DNA of 64,000 nucleotides from contig NZ_PGTY01000002.1 of NCBI RefSeq assembly GCF_002797915.1, forward strand, positions 248,001-312,000. The letters run 5' to 3'. Position 1 is the stretch's first letter; every line of letters starts with the position of its first letter. The notes under the pieces were generated by a model that made no database searches, was not told where the DNA came from, and saw nothing but the letters and a program-made list of their open reading frames with translations. Positions 36,431 through 45,473 of the stretch are shown piece by piece. Origin of the DNA: Yoonia maricola. GTDB lineage: Bacteria > Pseudomonadota > Alphaproteobacteria > Rhodobacterales > Rhodobacteraceae. Made by a program: the position numbers and the translations under genes.

Positions 36431-36508
36431 GTTTCACCAAAGTTGATACCGCCGGTGCCTGCGGCAAGCCTGTCTAATACTGGATAGGCACGCGAGCACT
36501 AACTTTTC

Positions 36509-36541
36509 CCCCGCCATCCTATGTGATGGCGGGGTTTTTTC
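36509..36541 (+). terminator. Intrinsic terminator after ccrM
   Basis: Arms CCCCGCCATC (36509-36518) and GATGGCGGGG (36525-36534) are perfectly paired around a 6-base loop and followed by TTTTTT. Upstream, at about 36462-36484, a GCCTGTC/GATAGGC hairpin precedes it. Confidence 0.88.
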
Positions 36542-36608
36542 TTTGCGGTTGGAAACGGGGCCGTTTCAGGTGCAAAGTTCCGGTAAATCTTAGAGGCACG
36601 CGCAGCAT

Positions 36609-37475
36609 ATGAAACCTGTGGACTACATTCTTGGCATTGACGGCGGTGGGACCGGTTGCCGTCTATCCGTTTGCGATCGTGAAGGGCGCCAGCTTGCGCT
36701 CGTGACGGGCGGACCTGCGAATTTTACGACTGATCCTGATGTGGCCATCCAGAACATCTTGCAGACTATGAAAGACGCCAAATCCCGGTTCCCGAAAGGT
36801 AAGTTAGACCTTGCGAGTTGCGCGGCCCACATCGGGCTGGCGGGCATCATGCAAAAGTCAGATGCAGATACCGTCGCTGCAGCGCTGCCATTTGCCGACC
36901 TCACTGTTACTGATGATCGTACCACGTCAGTTGCAGGTGCACTCGGCAGTGCAGACGGTGTTGTGGTTTCTGTCGGCACCGGCTCTTTTGTCGCGGCACA
37001 AAGAAGCGGGTCACAGTGTTTTCTGGGTGGCTGGGGCCTTGCGCTGGGCGATCAGGCCTCTGGCGCATGGCTGGGCTTGGAGGCCCTGCGCCGCGCGGTT
37101 TTGGCTTATGAAGGGCTTGCGGCGAAAACTGATTTGACGGAGCAGTTGATGCTGGACTACGGCGGCACGCCGCTGGGTGTGCTGACATTTACCGAAGCGG
37201 CACAACCCGCCGATTTTGCGGCTATCGCGCCGGGCGTGATTGCGGCGGCGCGGAGCGGCGACCAACATGGGCTGGACCTGATGCACGAAGGGGCGCGATA
37301 CCTGATGTTGTGTCTGCAAGAGATGAAGATTGCGAAAGCCGACATGGTCTGCCTGACCGGAGGGATCGGCCCGCATTATGCGGCCTACCTTGACCCAGAG
37401 GTAACGTCCCGCATCCAACCGCCGAAAGGGACTGCCTTGGATGGAGCTGTTCATCTGGCTCAGCAACTGCTGTAA
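36609..37475 (+). CDS. N-acetylglucosamine-kinase-like ATPase (BadF/BadG family)
   Basis: 288 residues with the actin-like ATPase motifs of the BadF/BcrA and GlcNAc kinase group: phosphate-1 GIDGGGTGCRLSV at 8-20, phosphate-2 VVSVGTGSFVA near 118, and the adenosine motif CLTGGIGPHYA near 257. It is expected to phosphorylate N-acetylglucosamine, since the next gene, 33 bp downstream, is nagA, which deacetylates GlcNAc-6-phosphate. Activity on another amino sugar is possible. No sugar transporter is adjacent. Confidence 0.8.
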   Translation: MKPVDYILGIDGGGTGCRLSVCDREGRQLALVTGGPANFTTDPDVAIQNILQTMKDAKSRFPKGKLDLASCAAHIGLAGIMQKSDADTVAAALPFADLTVTDDRTTSVAGALGSADGVVVSVGTGSFVAAQRSGSQCFLGGWGLALGDQASGAWLGLEALRRAVLAYEGLAAKTDLTEQLMLDYGGTPLGVLTFTEAAQPADFAAIAPGVIAAARSGDQHGLDLMHEGARYLMLCLQEMKIAKADMVCLTGGIGPHYAAYLDPEVTSRIQPPKGTALDGAVHLAQQLL

Positions 37476-37508
37476 GTTGAAACAGGCAATGAAAGTGACA
37501 AGCACACC

Positions 37509-38639
37509 ATGACCAAGCGCGCGCTGACCGAAGCGAGGGTTTTTGACGGATCGCAGATGCACGGTGATGCCGGGTTGCTTTTGAACGGTGACGTATTTGC
37601 AGGCATAGTGCCGGTTCAATCTGTCCCGTCCGAATACGTTATCACTCAGGTCAAGGGCGGAACCATTCTGCCCGGTTTTGTCGATCTGCAAGTCAACGGT
37701 GGCGGCGGTTTCATGTTCAACGATGACCCATCCGTCGCCATGCTGCGGACGATCGCAACGGCGCATGCGCGTACCGGTACCCGCGCGCTTTTGCCGACGC
37801 TGATCACCGATACGCCAGACTGCCTGCGCGCCGGGGTTGATGCGGTTGAACAGGCCATCCGCGCGGGCGTGCCGGGTATCATCGGTATTCACTTGGAAGG
37901 TCCGCATCTTTCGGTCGCCAAGAAAGGTGCGCATGATCCCGACCTCATCCGTCCGATGGAAGATACGGATGAGGCGTTTCTTTTGGATGCTGCTGCGCGC
38001 TTGCCAAATGTGATGGTAACCGTCGCTCCCGAAAGCGTCACACCTGAACAAATTAAGCGGTTGGCAGAAGCAGAAATCATCGTGTCGCTCGGTCATACCG
38101 ATTGCACATATGCCGAAGCACGCGCTGCATTTGCCGCTGGTGCGCGGTGCGTCACGCATTTGTTCAATGCCATGAGCCAGATGAGTGCACGCGAACCGGG
38201 GCTCGTTGGTGCGGCGTTGGACGCGGCGGGGGTCAGAGCTGGGCTCATTGCCGACAATATCCATGTTCATGCGAGCACCATGCGGTCGGCGCTTTCCGCC
38301 AAGCGGGAACAGGACGGGATTTTTCTGGTCACGGATGCCATGGCCACTGCTGGGTCTGATATCACGGAATTCACCTTGAATGGGCGTAATGTCCACCGAC
38401 TTGGCGGGCGGTTGATGCTAGAGGATGGCACCTTGGCAGGGGCCGATCTGGATTTTGCCTCGGCCATAAGGACGCTTGTGAACTATGTTGAGGTTTCCCC
38501 TGCAGATGCTTTGGGCATGGCCACATCAATTCCAGCTAAGGTCTTGCGCACCTCTGGCAATCTAGGTTGCTTTGTTCAGGGCAAACCGGCCAATGCTATT
38601 CATCTAAGCGACGGGTTTGAATACCTCGGCACGCCCTAG
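37509..38639 (+). CDS. nagA: N-acetylglucosamine-6-phosphate deacetylase
   Basis: 376 residues in the amidohydrolase fold. Metal and catalytic residues are visible: glutamate in HLEGPHLS, histidines in SLGHTDCTY and CVTHLFNAMSQM, and the catalytic aspartate in LVTDAMATAG. Only the first metal site is evident (QVNGGGG replaces the HxH of other amidohydrolases), as normal for NagA. It converts GlcNAc-6-P to glucosamine-6-P and acetate. It follows the kinase-like gene and converges on the sodium channel gene two bases later. Confidence 0.93.
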   Translation: MTKRALTEARVFDGSQMHGDAGLLLNGDVFAGIVPVQSVPSEYVITQVKGGTILPGFVDLQVNGGGGFMFNDDPSVAMLRTIATAHARTGTRALLPTLITDTPDCLRAGVDAVEQAIRAGVPGIIGIHLEGPHLSVAKKGAHDPDLIRPMEDTDEAFLLDAAARLPNVMVTVAPESVTPEQIKRLAEAEIIVSLGHTDCTYAEARAAFAAGARCVTHLFNAMSQMSAREPGLVGAALDAAGVRAGLIADNIHVHASTMRSALSAKREQDGIFLVTDAMATAGSDITEFTLNGRNVHRLGGRLMLEDGTLAGADLDFASAIRTLVNYVEVSPADALGMATSIPAKVLRTSGNLGCFVQGKPANAIHLSDGFEYLGTP

Positions 38640-38641
38640 CG

Positions 38642-39424
38642 CTACCCTGCCTTGCTGTCCCGATCCAGACGCGCCTCAATGGCTTCAAGCTTCTTCATCA
38701 CCTCATCGCGGTAAGCATCGGTGGCGGCGTTGCCTTCTTCCGCATGCGCGTCTTGCATAGAGTTGACGATGAGACCGACCAACAGGTTCACCACCGCAAA
38801 GGTCGTCACCATGATGAACGGCACGAAGAATGCCCATGCGTAGGGGTAGACCTCCATCACCGGGCGGACGATGCCCATCGACCAGCTTTCCAGCGTCATG
38901 ATCTGGAACAGGGAATAGCCCGAGCGGCCCAAGGTGCCGAACCATTCTGGGAAAGATGTGCCGAACAACTTGGTCGCCATGACGGCTGCGATGTAGAACA
39001 CGATCCCCATCAGCAGGAACACTGATCCCATGCCGGGCAGGGCGGTGACGAACCCTTCGACGACGCGACGCAAGGATGGCACCACTGAGATCACGCGCAA
39101 GACCCGCAGGATGCGCAGGGCGCGCAAGACCGAAAGCCCACCGTTGCCGGGCACAAGTGAGACGCCGACAATAATGAAATCAAAAATGTTCCAGCCGTTG
39201 CGGAAGAATTGCAGGCGCTGGGCAAAGAACTTTGCCAGCAGCTCAACCACGAAAATCGCGAGGCAGATATTATCGAGCAACGCAATCAACGCCCCGGCGG
39301 AGGCCATGATCGTTTGTGACGTCTCCATCCCCAGAATAATCGCATTGAAGATGATCACACCGACGATGAAATTGCGCACCCACGCGCTATCAAGTAAATC
39401 AGCGGTTTTTTGGCGAAGCGTCAT
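38642..39424 (-). CDS. Voltage-gated sodium channel (NaChBac/NavAb type)
   Basis: 260 residues, a single six-helix domain. S4 has four arginines spaced by three (R101, R104, R107, R110). The pore carries the selectivity filter TLESWSM at 177-183, identical to NavAb-type channels. S6 is followed by an acidic neck and a C-terminal coiled coil at about 232-256 that assembles the tetramer. It conducts sodium into the cell upon depolarisation and in marine bacteria is linked to motility and pH behaviour. It stands alone, convergent with nagA. Confidence 0.92.
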   Translation of the reverse strand: MTLRQKTADLLDSAWVRNFIVGVIIFNAIILGMETSQTIMASAGALIALLDNICLAIFVVELLAKFFAQRLQFFRNGWNIFDFIIVGVSLVPGNGGLSVLRALRILRVLRVISVVPSLRRVVEGFVTALPGMGSVFLLMGIVFYIAAVMATKLFGTSFPEWFGTLGRSGYSLFQIMTLESWSMGIVRPVMEVYPYAWAFFVPFIMVTTFAVVNLLVGLIVNSMQDAHAEEGNAATDAYRDEVMKKLEAIEARLDRDSKAG

Positions 39425-39560
39425 GTGGTGAGCCTTTGATCGACAGCGTCCCTGATATGGGTTGTTTGCAACATTTGAGCAAGAGCGGGTTGCGACGCGA
39501 GGTTATGCTGGACGGATATTCCCGTGCCTGCGCATGTTTAGCCTAAAAGGTGAGCTTTAA

Positions 39561-40217
39561 ATGTCGATGAACCCCCGTTTGATTTTCCGCTGGATCGCCT
39601 TTCTTTTGGCTGGTGGGTATTGCATCCACACCCTGATTTTCGGCGGGTGGGACGCATTCGGCGGCCCGTTCCGGTTTTTGACCATTTGGGGATTGTTTTG
39701 CGCATTCTTCGCATTCAGCCGGTTGATGGCACTTGAGGAAGAGCGTTCCACGCGTCGTTGGGATGGATTTATCAGCATGGCGGCTGTGCTCAATGCGATG
39801 GTTCTGATCCTGTATTGGCGGATTTTTTATGCAGATTCGGTCTTGGTCACCGGCGATGGTGGGTTCAGCGAGTATCACATCGAAATATATCGGCACGGAG
39901 TTGGCCCTGCGTTGGTAATTATTGATGCGGTGTTCATCCACCGCAGCTTTACCAGACTGGGCGCGGCTGGGGCATGGTTAATCGGGGTCATTGGGGCCTA
40001 TATCGCCTTTGCGGAATTGCTGTGGCAGCCGCTGAACGACGACCCGTCTGGAAGCGTGACCAGCGGGATACCTTATCGTTTCCTGAATGATTTGGAATTT
40101 GCTGACCGTGCGGTGTTTTATGCCGTTAACTTTGGCACAGCACTCGTGCTGTTGGTGGTTTTCGCAGGCATCGCTTGGGGGATTAGGCGCCAATTTCCTG
40201 CGCCAGTAACGCCTTAA
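39561..40217 (+). CDS. Integral membrane protein of unknown function
   Basis: 218 residues with six predicted helices (about 9-25, 38-54, 71-88, 111-130, 138-155 and 187-207) and conserved-looking polar residues between them (HIEIYRHGVGPALVIIDAVFIH). The layout is reminiscent of FAR-17a/AIG1-like six-helix proteins, but the match is weak. It is divergent from the sodium channel gene, and its last 35 bp overlap the 3' end of the SDR gene on the other strand. Confidence 0.6.
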   Translation: MSMNPRLIFRWIAFLLAGGYCIHTLIFGGWDAFGGPFRFLTIWGLFCAFFAFSRLMALEEERSTRRWDGFISMAAVLNAMVLILYWRIFYADSVLVTGDGGFSEYHIEIYRHGVGPALVIIDAVFIHRSFTRLGAAGAWLIGVIGAYIAFAELLWQPLNDDPSGSVTSGIPYRFLNDLEFADRAVFYAVNFGTALVLLVVFAGIAWGIRRQFPAPVTP

Positions 40218-41043
40218 GTCCTGATTTATAGTCCGGGTAGAGCAACTCCACCCCCAACTCATCCTTGATCCGGTCGTTACGCACTTTTTTGCTTTCAGCA
40301 TAAAAGCTGCGCGCCATCGGGGTCATGTCGGCAGTTTCGAAATCCACCGCCTCGGGGATGGGCAGACCAAGCAGTTCGGCGGCATATGCGATCACATCTT
40401 CGGGCGGGGCCGGATCATTGTCGCAGACGTTATACGCCGCGCCAGGGTTTGGTTTATGAATGGACGCGGCAAGGACACGCGCAATGTCTGCAACATGGGT
40501 GCGGCTGAACACCTGTCCCTTTTTGATGATCCGCCGGGCTGTGCCATTGCGTACTTTGGAAAACGGGCCGCGGCCGGGGCCATAGATGCCTGCAAGGCGG
40601 AAGATATGCAGCGGTAGGCCGGGGATGGCGGCCCATGCGGCCTCTGCTTTAACCCGTGCGATGCCGCGTTTGGTGGCGGGAGTGAGGGCGGTGTTTTCAT
40701 CCACCCAGCCACCGTCGTGATCGCCGTAAACGCCTGTAGTTGACAGATAGCCGACCCATGCGAACTGCGCCGCGCGCTGGGCAATCTCATCGCGCAATTC
40801 CGCCAGGACTGGATCACCGGCATCACCGGGTGCCGCCGAAATCAGCAGATGTGTGGCAGCATTGAGCGCCGGGATCATATCTGCGCCTGGCCAGATGCGC
40901 GGCTCGATCCCTTCGTTCATCAGCCGTGGGGCTTTGTCTTCAGATCGCGTCGTACCGATGATGCGCCAATCCTGCGGCAGTAGGATACGAGACAGGGCGC
41001 GGGCGCTATAACCGTGGCCAAAGGAAAGCAGTGTCTTTGTCAT
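40183..41043 (-). CDS. Extended-SDR, YeeZ-like nucleotide-sugar epimerase family
   Basis: 286 residues from the ATG at 41043; a 54-residue upstream extension is basic, low-complexity and without a ribosome site. The N-terminus LLSFGHGYSARALSRIL is the degenerate glycine-rich nucleotide motif of the YeeZ group. YLSTTGVYGDHDGGWVDE contains the SDR active-site serine/tyrosine region, and IYGPGRGPFSKVR follows. NAD(P)-dependent, substrate unknown. It is common downstream of core genes in Rhodobacterales. The 3' end overlaps the convergent membrane-protein gene. Confidence 0.8.
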   Translation of the reverse strand: MTKTLLSFGHGYSARALSRILLPQDWRIIGTTRSEDKAPRLMNEGIEPRIWPGADMIPALNAATHLLISAAPGDAGDPVLAELRDEIAQRAAQFAWVGYLSTTGVYGDHDGGWVDENTALTPATKRGIARVKAEAAWAAIPGLPLHIFRLAGIYGPGRGPFSKVRNGTARRIIKKGQVFSRTHVADIARVLAASIHKPNPGAAYNVCDNDPAPPEDVIAYAAELLGLPIPEAVDFETADMTPMARSFYAESKKVRNDRIKDELGVELLYPDYKSGLKALLAQEIGA

Positions 41044-41276
41044 GGTCGTCTTGGTGGCGGAACCTGTGTGCGGACGCAAGTGCTTGCGCGCACCGTTGGT
41101 ATGGGTTGCCTGTGATGGACGATTGATTTGACATGGAAAGACGGGGGCTGCTGGCAAATCGACCCGTTCGCCCCAATCGGTCGTATTTCGTGGCTGGGTA
41201 TGCACGCCGGCTTCTTGGATTTACCTGTAACGCGCGCTATTGATGACCCAACAACCCCACTAAAGGAAATCTGAAC

Positions 41277-43034
41277 ATGGCATTCAAGCCCGCCAAGTGG
41301 CCCCGGAAACTGCGGTCTCAGGAATGGTTCGGAGGGTCGTCAAAGGACGCGATCTATCATCGGTCATGGATAAAGAACCAAGGTTTGCCTGCAGATTTGC
41401 TTGATGGGCGACCCGTCATCGGGATTTGCAATACGTGGTCGGAACTGACCCCTTGCAATGCGCATCTTCGTGATCTGGCAGAGAAGGTGAAATTCGGGGT
41501 CTACGAAGCGGGTGGTTTCCCGGTCGAGTTCCCCGTTTTCTCGCCTGCCGAAAGCAGCCTGCGCCCCACTGCGATGATGTATCGCAACCTCTGCGCGATG
41601 GACGTAGAGGAGGCCATTCGCGGCATGTCGATGGATGGTGTCGTGTTGTTGGCGGGGTGTGACAAGACGACCCCGGCGCTCTTGATGGGTGCTGCGTCGG
41701 TCGATCTGCCATCCATTGTGGTGTCCGGTGGCCCGATGCTGAATGGCCACTTCCGGGGTGAACGTGTCGGCTCTGGCACGCACCTGTGGAAATTCTCCGA
41801 GGCTGTGCGCGCAGGCGAAATGACCGCCGAGGAATTTGTCGAGGCAGAGGCTTCGATGTCCCGATCTCCCGGTTCCTGCAACACGATGGGCACGGCCAGT
41901 ACAATGGCATCCATGGCCGAGGCACTGGGCATGGCGCTGTCAGGCAATGCCGCGATCCCCGCTGTTGACAGTCGTAGACGGGTGATGGCGCATCTAACGG
42001 GGCGACGTATCGTTGATATGGTGAAGGATGATCTGAAACCCTCTGACGTGATGACGAAAGAGGCGTTCGAGAATGCGATCCGTACCAATGCCGCAATTGG
42101 CGGTTCCACCAATGCGGTGATCCACCTGCTTGCGATGGCGGGCCGCATCAAAGGGGTTGAGCTATCGCTGGATGATTGGGACCGGCTGGGGCGCGATGTG
42201 CCAACAATCGTCAACCTGATGCCTTCGGGCAAATACCTGATGGAAGAGTTCTTCTATGCCGGTGGCCTGCCTGTCGTGATCAAGCGGTTGGGCGAGGCGG
42301 GGTTGCTGCACAAGGACGCGCTTACCGTATCGGGTGGGTCCATGTGGGATGAAGTCAAACACGTCAAGAACTGGAACGAGGACGTTATCCTGCCGGTGGA
42401 AAAGGCGCTGACCCAATCGGGCGGTATCGCCGTGCTGTGCGGCAATCTCGCCCCCGGTGGTGCGGTGATCAAACCCTCCGCTGCGTCGCCAGAGCTGATG
42501 CAGCATACAGGGCGCGCAGTCGTGTTCGAAGACATCGATGACTACAAAGCGCGGATCAACGACGACGATCTCGACATTGATGAAACTTGCGTCATGGTCC
42601 TGAAAAACTGCGGCCCGCGCGGTTATCCCGGCATGGCGGAGGTCGGGAACATGGGGCTGCCACCTAAAATCCTCAAGAAAGGGATCACTGACATGGTGCG
42701 TATTTCTGATGCGCGGATGTCAGGTACCGCCTTTGGCACTGTTGTGCTGCACACCTCGCCCGAGGCTGCCATTGGCGGACCTCTTGCCGTGGTGCAAGAC
42801 GGGGATATCATCGTGTTGGACGTGGCAGGGCGCCGTATTCACCTTGATATCACCGACGAAGAACTCGCCTCTCGGATGGCTGCCTGGACAGCCGAAAAGT
42901 CAGGCGCAAACCCACGGCCAGAGAGCGGCTATGCCATGCTCTATCATGATCGGGTGATGGGGGCTGATACAGGCGCTGACTTCGACTTTCTCGTCGGGCA
43001 TCGCGGCAATGCGGTTGGCAAAGAAGCCCACTGA
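41277..43034 (+). CDS. IlvD/Edd-family sugar-acid dehydratase (L-arabonate dehydratase-like)
   Basis: 585 residues. The iron-sulfur cysteines fall in TPCNAHLRDL (near 62), LAGCDKTTPALLMGA (near 130) and SPGSCNTMGTASTM (near 202), and the active-site lysine region and RISDARMSGTAFG are conserved. Length and the start AFKPAKWPRKLRSQEWFGG fit the pentonate/hexonate dehydratase branch rather than IlvD itself. It removes water from a sugar acid to give a 2-keto-3-deoxy acid. It overlaps the next gene, a sugar 1-dehydrogenase, by one base, indicating an oxidative (Weimberg/De Ley-Doudoroff type) route for L-arabinose or D-galactose. Confidence 0.85.
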   Translation: MAFKPAKWPRKLRSQEWFGGSSKDAIYHRSWIKNQGLPADLLDGRPVIGICNTWSELTPCNAHLRDLAEKVKFGVYEAGGFPVEFPVFSPAESSLRPTAMMYRNLCAMDVEEAIRGMSMDGVVLLAGCDKTTPALLMGAASVDLPSIVVSGGPMLNGHFRGERVGSGTHLWKFSEAVRAGEMTAEEFVEAEASMSRSPGSCNTMGTASTMASMAEALGMALSGNAAIPAVDSRRRVMAHLTGRRIVDMVKDDLKPSDVMTKEAFENAIRTNAAIGGSTNAVIHLLAMAGRIKGVELSLDDWDRLGRDVPTIVNLMPSGKYLMEEFFYAGGLPVVIKRLGEAGLLHKDALTVSGGSMWDEVKHVKNWNEDVILPVEKALTQSGGIAVLCGNLAPGGAVIKPSAASPELMQHTGRAVVFEDIDDYKARINDDDLDIDETCVMVLKNCGPRGYPGMAEVGNMGLPPKILKKGITDMVRISDARMSGTAFGTVVLHTSPEAAIGGPLAVVQDGDIIVLDVAGRRIHLDITDEELASRMAAWTAEKSGANPRPESGYAMLYHDRVMGADTGADFDFLVGHRGNAVGKEAH

Positions 43035-43942
43035 TGACAGCGATTTGTCTGGTGGGGATCGGCAAGATTGCTGTCGATCAGCATGTGCCTGCCATAGCCG
43101 CCAGTGATCACTGGGATCTTGCCGCCACAGTCAGCCGCGCAGGGACGGTTCATGGCGTTTCTGCCTATACCGATTTCGATCAAATGCTGGATGAACGGCC
43201 GGACATCCCGGTTATTTCTCTCTGCCTGCCCCCCGTCCCACGCTACGACTATGCGGCAAAGGCTATCGCTGCCGGTCGCCATGTGATGCTGGAAAAGCCA
43301 CCCGGTGCCACGCTGGCCGAGGTCGATGCCTTGGATAACATGGCGCAAGCGGCAGGTGTGACGCTCTATACCACTTGGCACAGCCGGATGGCCAAAGGGG
43401 TCGCCCCTGCAAAGGCATGGCTCGCCGACAAGCAGATCACGGGCGCGCATATCAATTGGAAAGAAGATGTGCGGCGCTGGCACCCAAACCAGGAATGGGT
43501 CTTCGCGCCCGGTGGTATGGGTGTGTTCGACCCCGGCTCAAACGCGCTGTCCATCATCACTGAAATCCTACCGATACCAATTCACCTATGTTCAGCCGAT
43601 CTGCATGTCCCGGAAAATCGCGACACGCCGATTGCGGCACAACTGAAATGGACCGAAAACGTCACGGGTGACTTTGATTGGCGGCAGGAAGGTCCGCAAA
43701 GCTGGGACATCACAGTTGAAACGAGCGCAGGCCCATTGCTGCTCCACGATGGCGGCGACCGCCTGATTATTGGTGGCAAAGAAATCGCCGCAGGCAACAG
43801 CCGTGAATATCCGGCACTCTATGACCGGATGGCCGAATTGGTCAAAACGCGTGCATCAGAGGTCGATGTTTCACCTATGATCCACGTTGCAGACGCGATG
43901 ACACTGGGCAAACGGATGATCACCGCGCCTTTCGATTTCTAG
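43034..43942 (+). CDS. Gfo/Idh/MocA-family sugar 1-dehydrogenase
   Basis: 302 residues with a Rossmann start (LVGIGKIAVDQHVPAI) and the family's catalytic EKPPGATLAEVD motif at about 85-96. The C-terminal sheet domain includes the W-H-SRMAKGVAPA segment. It resembles D-galactose/L-arabinose 1-dehydrogenases, which oxidise the sugar to its lactone with NAD(P). TGATG overlap with the dehydratase places both steps in one operon. The lactonase is not next to them. Confidence 0.82.
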   Translation: MTAICLVGIGKIAVDQHVPAIAASDHWDLAATVSRAGTVHGVSAYTDFDQMLDERPDIPVISLCLPPVPRYDYAAKAIAAGRHVMLEKPPGATLAEVDALDNMAQAAGVTLYTTWHSRMAKGVAPAKAWLADKQITGAHINWKEDVRRWHPNQEWVFAPGGMGVFDPGSNALSIITEILPIPIHLCSADLHVPENRDTPIAAQLKWTENVTGDFDWRQEGPQSWDITVETSAGPLLLHDGGDRLIIGGKEIAAGNSREYPALYDRMAELVKTRASEVDVSPMIHVADAMTLGKRMITAPFDF

Positions 43943-44039
43943 GCTAACGCCCTGACTTTCTTCGTCTAATCAAACTTCCGCCGGAGGCATCCCGCCTGCA
44001 AAACCGGACACTGTGGCAGCGTTCATAAATCGCCAAAAA

Positions 44040-44055
44040 TTTACCATTTGATAAA
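44040..44055. promoter_or_regulatory. RutR-like operator upstream of preT
   Basis: TTTACCATTTGATAAA agrees with the RutR consensus TTGACCANNTGGTCAA at 11 of its 14 defined positions, and its arms pair at six of seven. It lies 50 bp before preT. Compare the exact match beside rutR at 47854-47869. Control by RutR is inferred. Confidence 0.5.
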
Positions 44056-44105
44056 AAATAAAACTGTGGCAGGCTGGTGATAAGAAGCCACGACAGGATG
44101 AACTC

Positions 44106-45434
44106 ATGTCCAGCCCCATGACCCCCGGCATTGCCGCCGCGCGTTTGCCACAAGAAACGCTTGCCGAAAACTTTGACGATCTGCACGCGGCCTTTGCCCC
44201 GCACGAGGCCGCAGTTGCCGCAGACCGCTGCTATTTCTGCCACGACGCACCCTGCGTGACCGCTTGCCCGACAGACATCGACATTCCCTTGTTCATCCGA
44301 CAGATCAGCACGGGTACGCCAGAGGCCGCGGCAAAAACGATCTTTGACCAGAATATCCTTGGCGGCATGTGCGCGCGGGTCTGTCCGACGGAAGACCTCT
44401 GCGAACAGGCCTGCGTGCGCGAATTGGCCGAAGGAAAACCGGTCGAGATCGGGCGTTTGCAGCGCCATGCAACTGATACGCTGATGGCCAAACAGCGCCA
44501 CCCCTATGATCGCGCGCCTGTGACCGGCAAGAAAGTTGCTGTTGTCGGTGCTGGCCCGGCTGGACTGGCTTGCGCGCACCGATTGGCAATGCACGGCCAC
44601 GATGTAACAATCTACGATGCAGAGGCGAAAGCGGGCGGTCTGAATGAATTCGGGATTGCCGCCTATAAATCCACCGATGATTTCGCCGCGCGCGAGGTGG
44701 ATTGGTTGCTGGGGATTGGTGGGATCGAGATCAAGCCAGGCATGCGCCTTGGGGATGAACTCACTATGGAATCCCTCACCCACTGCTTTGATGCGGTCTT
44801 CCTTGGGGTTGGCCTTGGTGGCGTAAACGCGCTGCGCAGTGAGGGCGAAGACAAGGACGGCGTGCGCGATGCAGTCGATTTCATCAAAGACCTGCGGCAA
44901 ACCGGTGATCTTGCGGCACTCCCCGTTGGACGCGATGTGGTTGTCATCGGCGGCGGCATGACTGCCGTAGACGCAGCCGTGCAATCCAAACTGCTAGGCG
45001 CGCAAAACGTCACGATCGCTTATCGACGAGGGCGAGATGCGATGGGCGCAAGCCGTTACGAACAAGATCTCGCCACATCAAAGGGTGTGCGCCTGATGTT
45101 CAACGCGCAACCGGTTGCCATCCACGGGAACGGTGCGGTGCGCGAGATTGAGTTGGAGTACACCACTGACGGTGGCAGTGGCCTGAAAGGCACGGGCGAA
45201 ACCGTGCGCCTCGCCGCAGATCAAGTCTTCAAAGCGATTGGACAGACGCTGACCACCGATGGTGGTCTGGAGTTGGAAGGGCGCAAGATTGCTGTGACAA
45301 CGACAGGACGCACCAGTCGCGCTGGCGTCTGGGCGGGTGGTGATTGCGCCAGTGGCGGCGATGATCTGACCGTAACGGCCGTGGCTGAAGGGCGCGATGC
45401 GGCGATGGATATTCATACCTTTTTGATGGGGTAA
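44106..45434 (+). CDS. preT: NAD-dependent dihydropyrimidine dehydrogenase, PreT subunit
   Basis: 442 residues. Two N-terminal 4Fe-4S sites use C42, C45, C50, C54 and C89, C93, C99, C103. An FAD/NAD oxidoreductase core follows, with GAGPAG at 148-153 and a second dinucleotide fold VVIGGGMTAVDAA near 283. PreT passes electrons from NADH to the PreA subunit, which reduces uracil and thymine, the first step of reductive pyrimidine breakdown. AGGATG precedes the ATG. A RutR-like site lies upstream and preA follows after 39 bp containing a long palindrome. Confidence 0.93.
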   Translation: MSSPMTPGIAAARLPQETLAENFDDLHAAFAPHEAAVAADRCYFCHDAPCVTACPTDIDIPLFIRQISTGTPEAAAKTIFDQNILGGMCARVCPTEDLCEQACVRELAEGKPVEIGRLQRHATDTLMAKQRHPYDRAPVTGKKVAVVGAGPAGLACAHRLAMHGHDVTIYDAEAKAGGLNEFGIAAYKSTDDFAAREVDWLLGIGGIEIKPGMRLGDELTMESLTHCFDAVFLGVGLGGVNALRSEGEDKDGVRDAVDFIKDLRQTGDLAALPVGRDVVVIGGGMTAVDAAVQSKLLGAQNVTIAYRRGRDAMGASRYEQDLATSKGVRLMFNAQPVAIHGNGAVREIELEYTTDGGSGLKGTGETVRLAADQVFKAIGQTLTTDGGLELEGRKIAVTTTGRTSRAGVWAGGDCASGGDDLTVTAVAEGRDAAMDIHTFLMG

Positions 45435-45456
45435 GGTGGATCATGATCCACCTTAC
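45431..45456. repeat. Perfect 26-bp palindrome between preT and preA
   Basis: GTAAGGTGGATCA followed directly by TGATCCACCTTAC. It includes the preT stop codon and ends 17 bp before preA. In RNA it makes a 13-bp stem with almost no loop. There is no U-run, so a role in message stability or differential expression is more likely than termination. Confidence 0.7.
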
Positions 45457-45473
45457 ACGCAGGAGAGCACGAC

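Noticed and set aside
37011..38396. A 461-codon minus-strand frame across two genes
   Set aside because: It is antisense to the GlcNAc-kinase-like gene and nagA, both with complete catalytic motifs; the frame is His/Arg/Gln-rich as expected of a shadow.
41044..41205. N-terminal extension of 54 codons for the YeeZ-like gene
   Set aside because: Low-complexity and basic, without a ribosome site; the Rossmann start begins right after the ATG at 41043.
43944..44984. A 346-codon minus-strand frame
   Set aside because: It is antisense to preT and covers its promoter region; no family resemblance.
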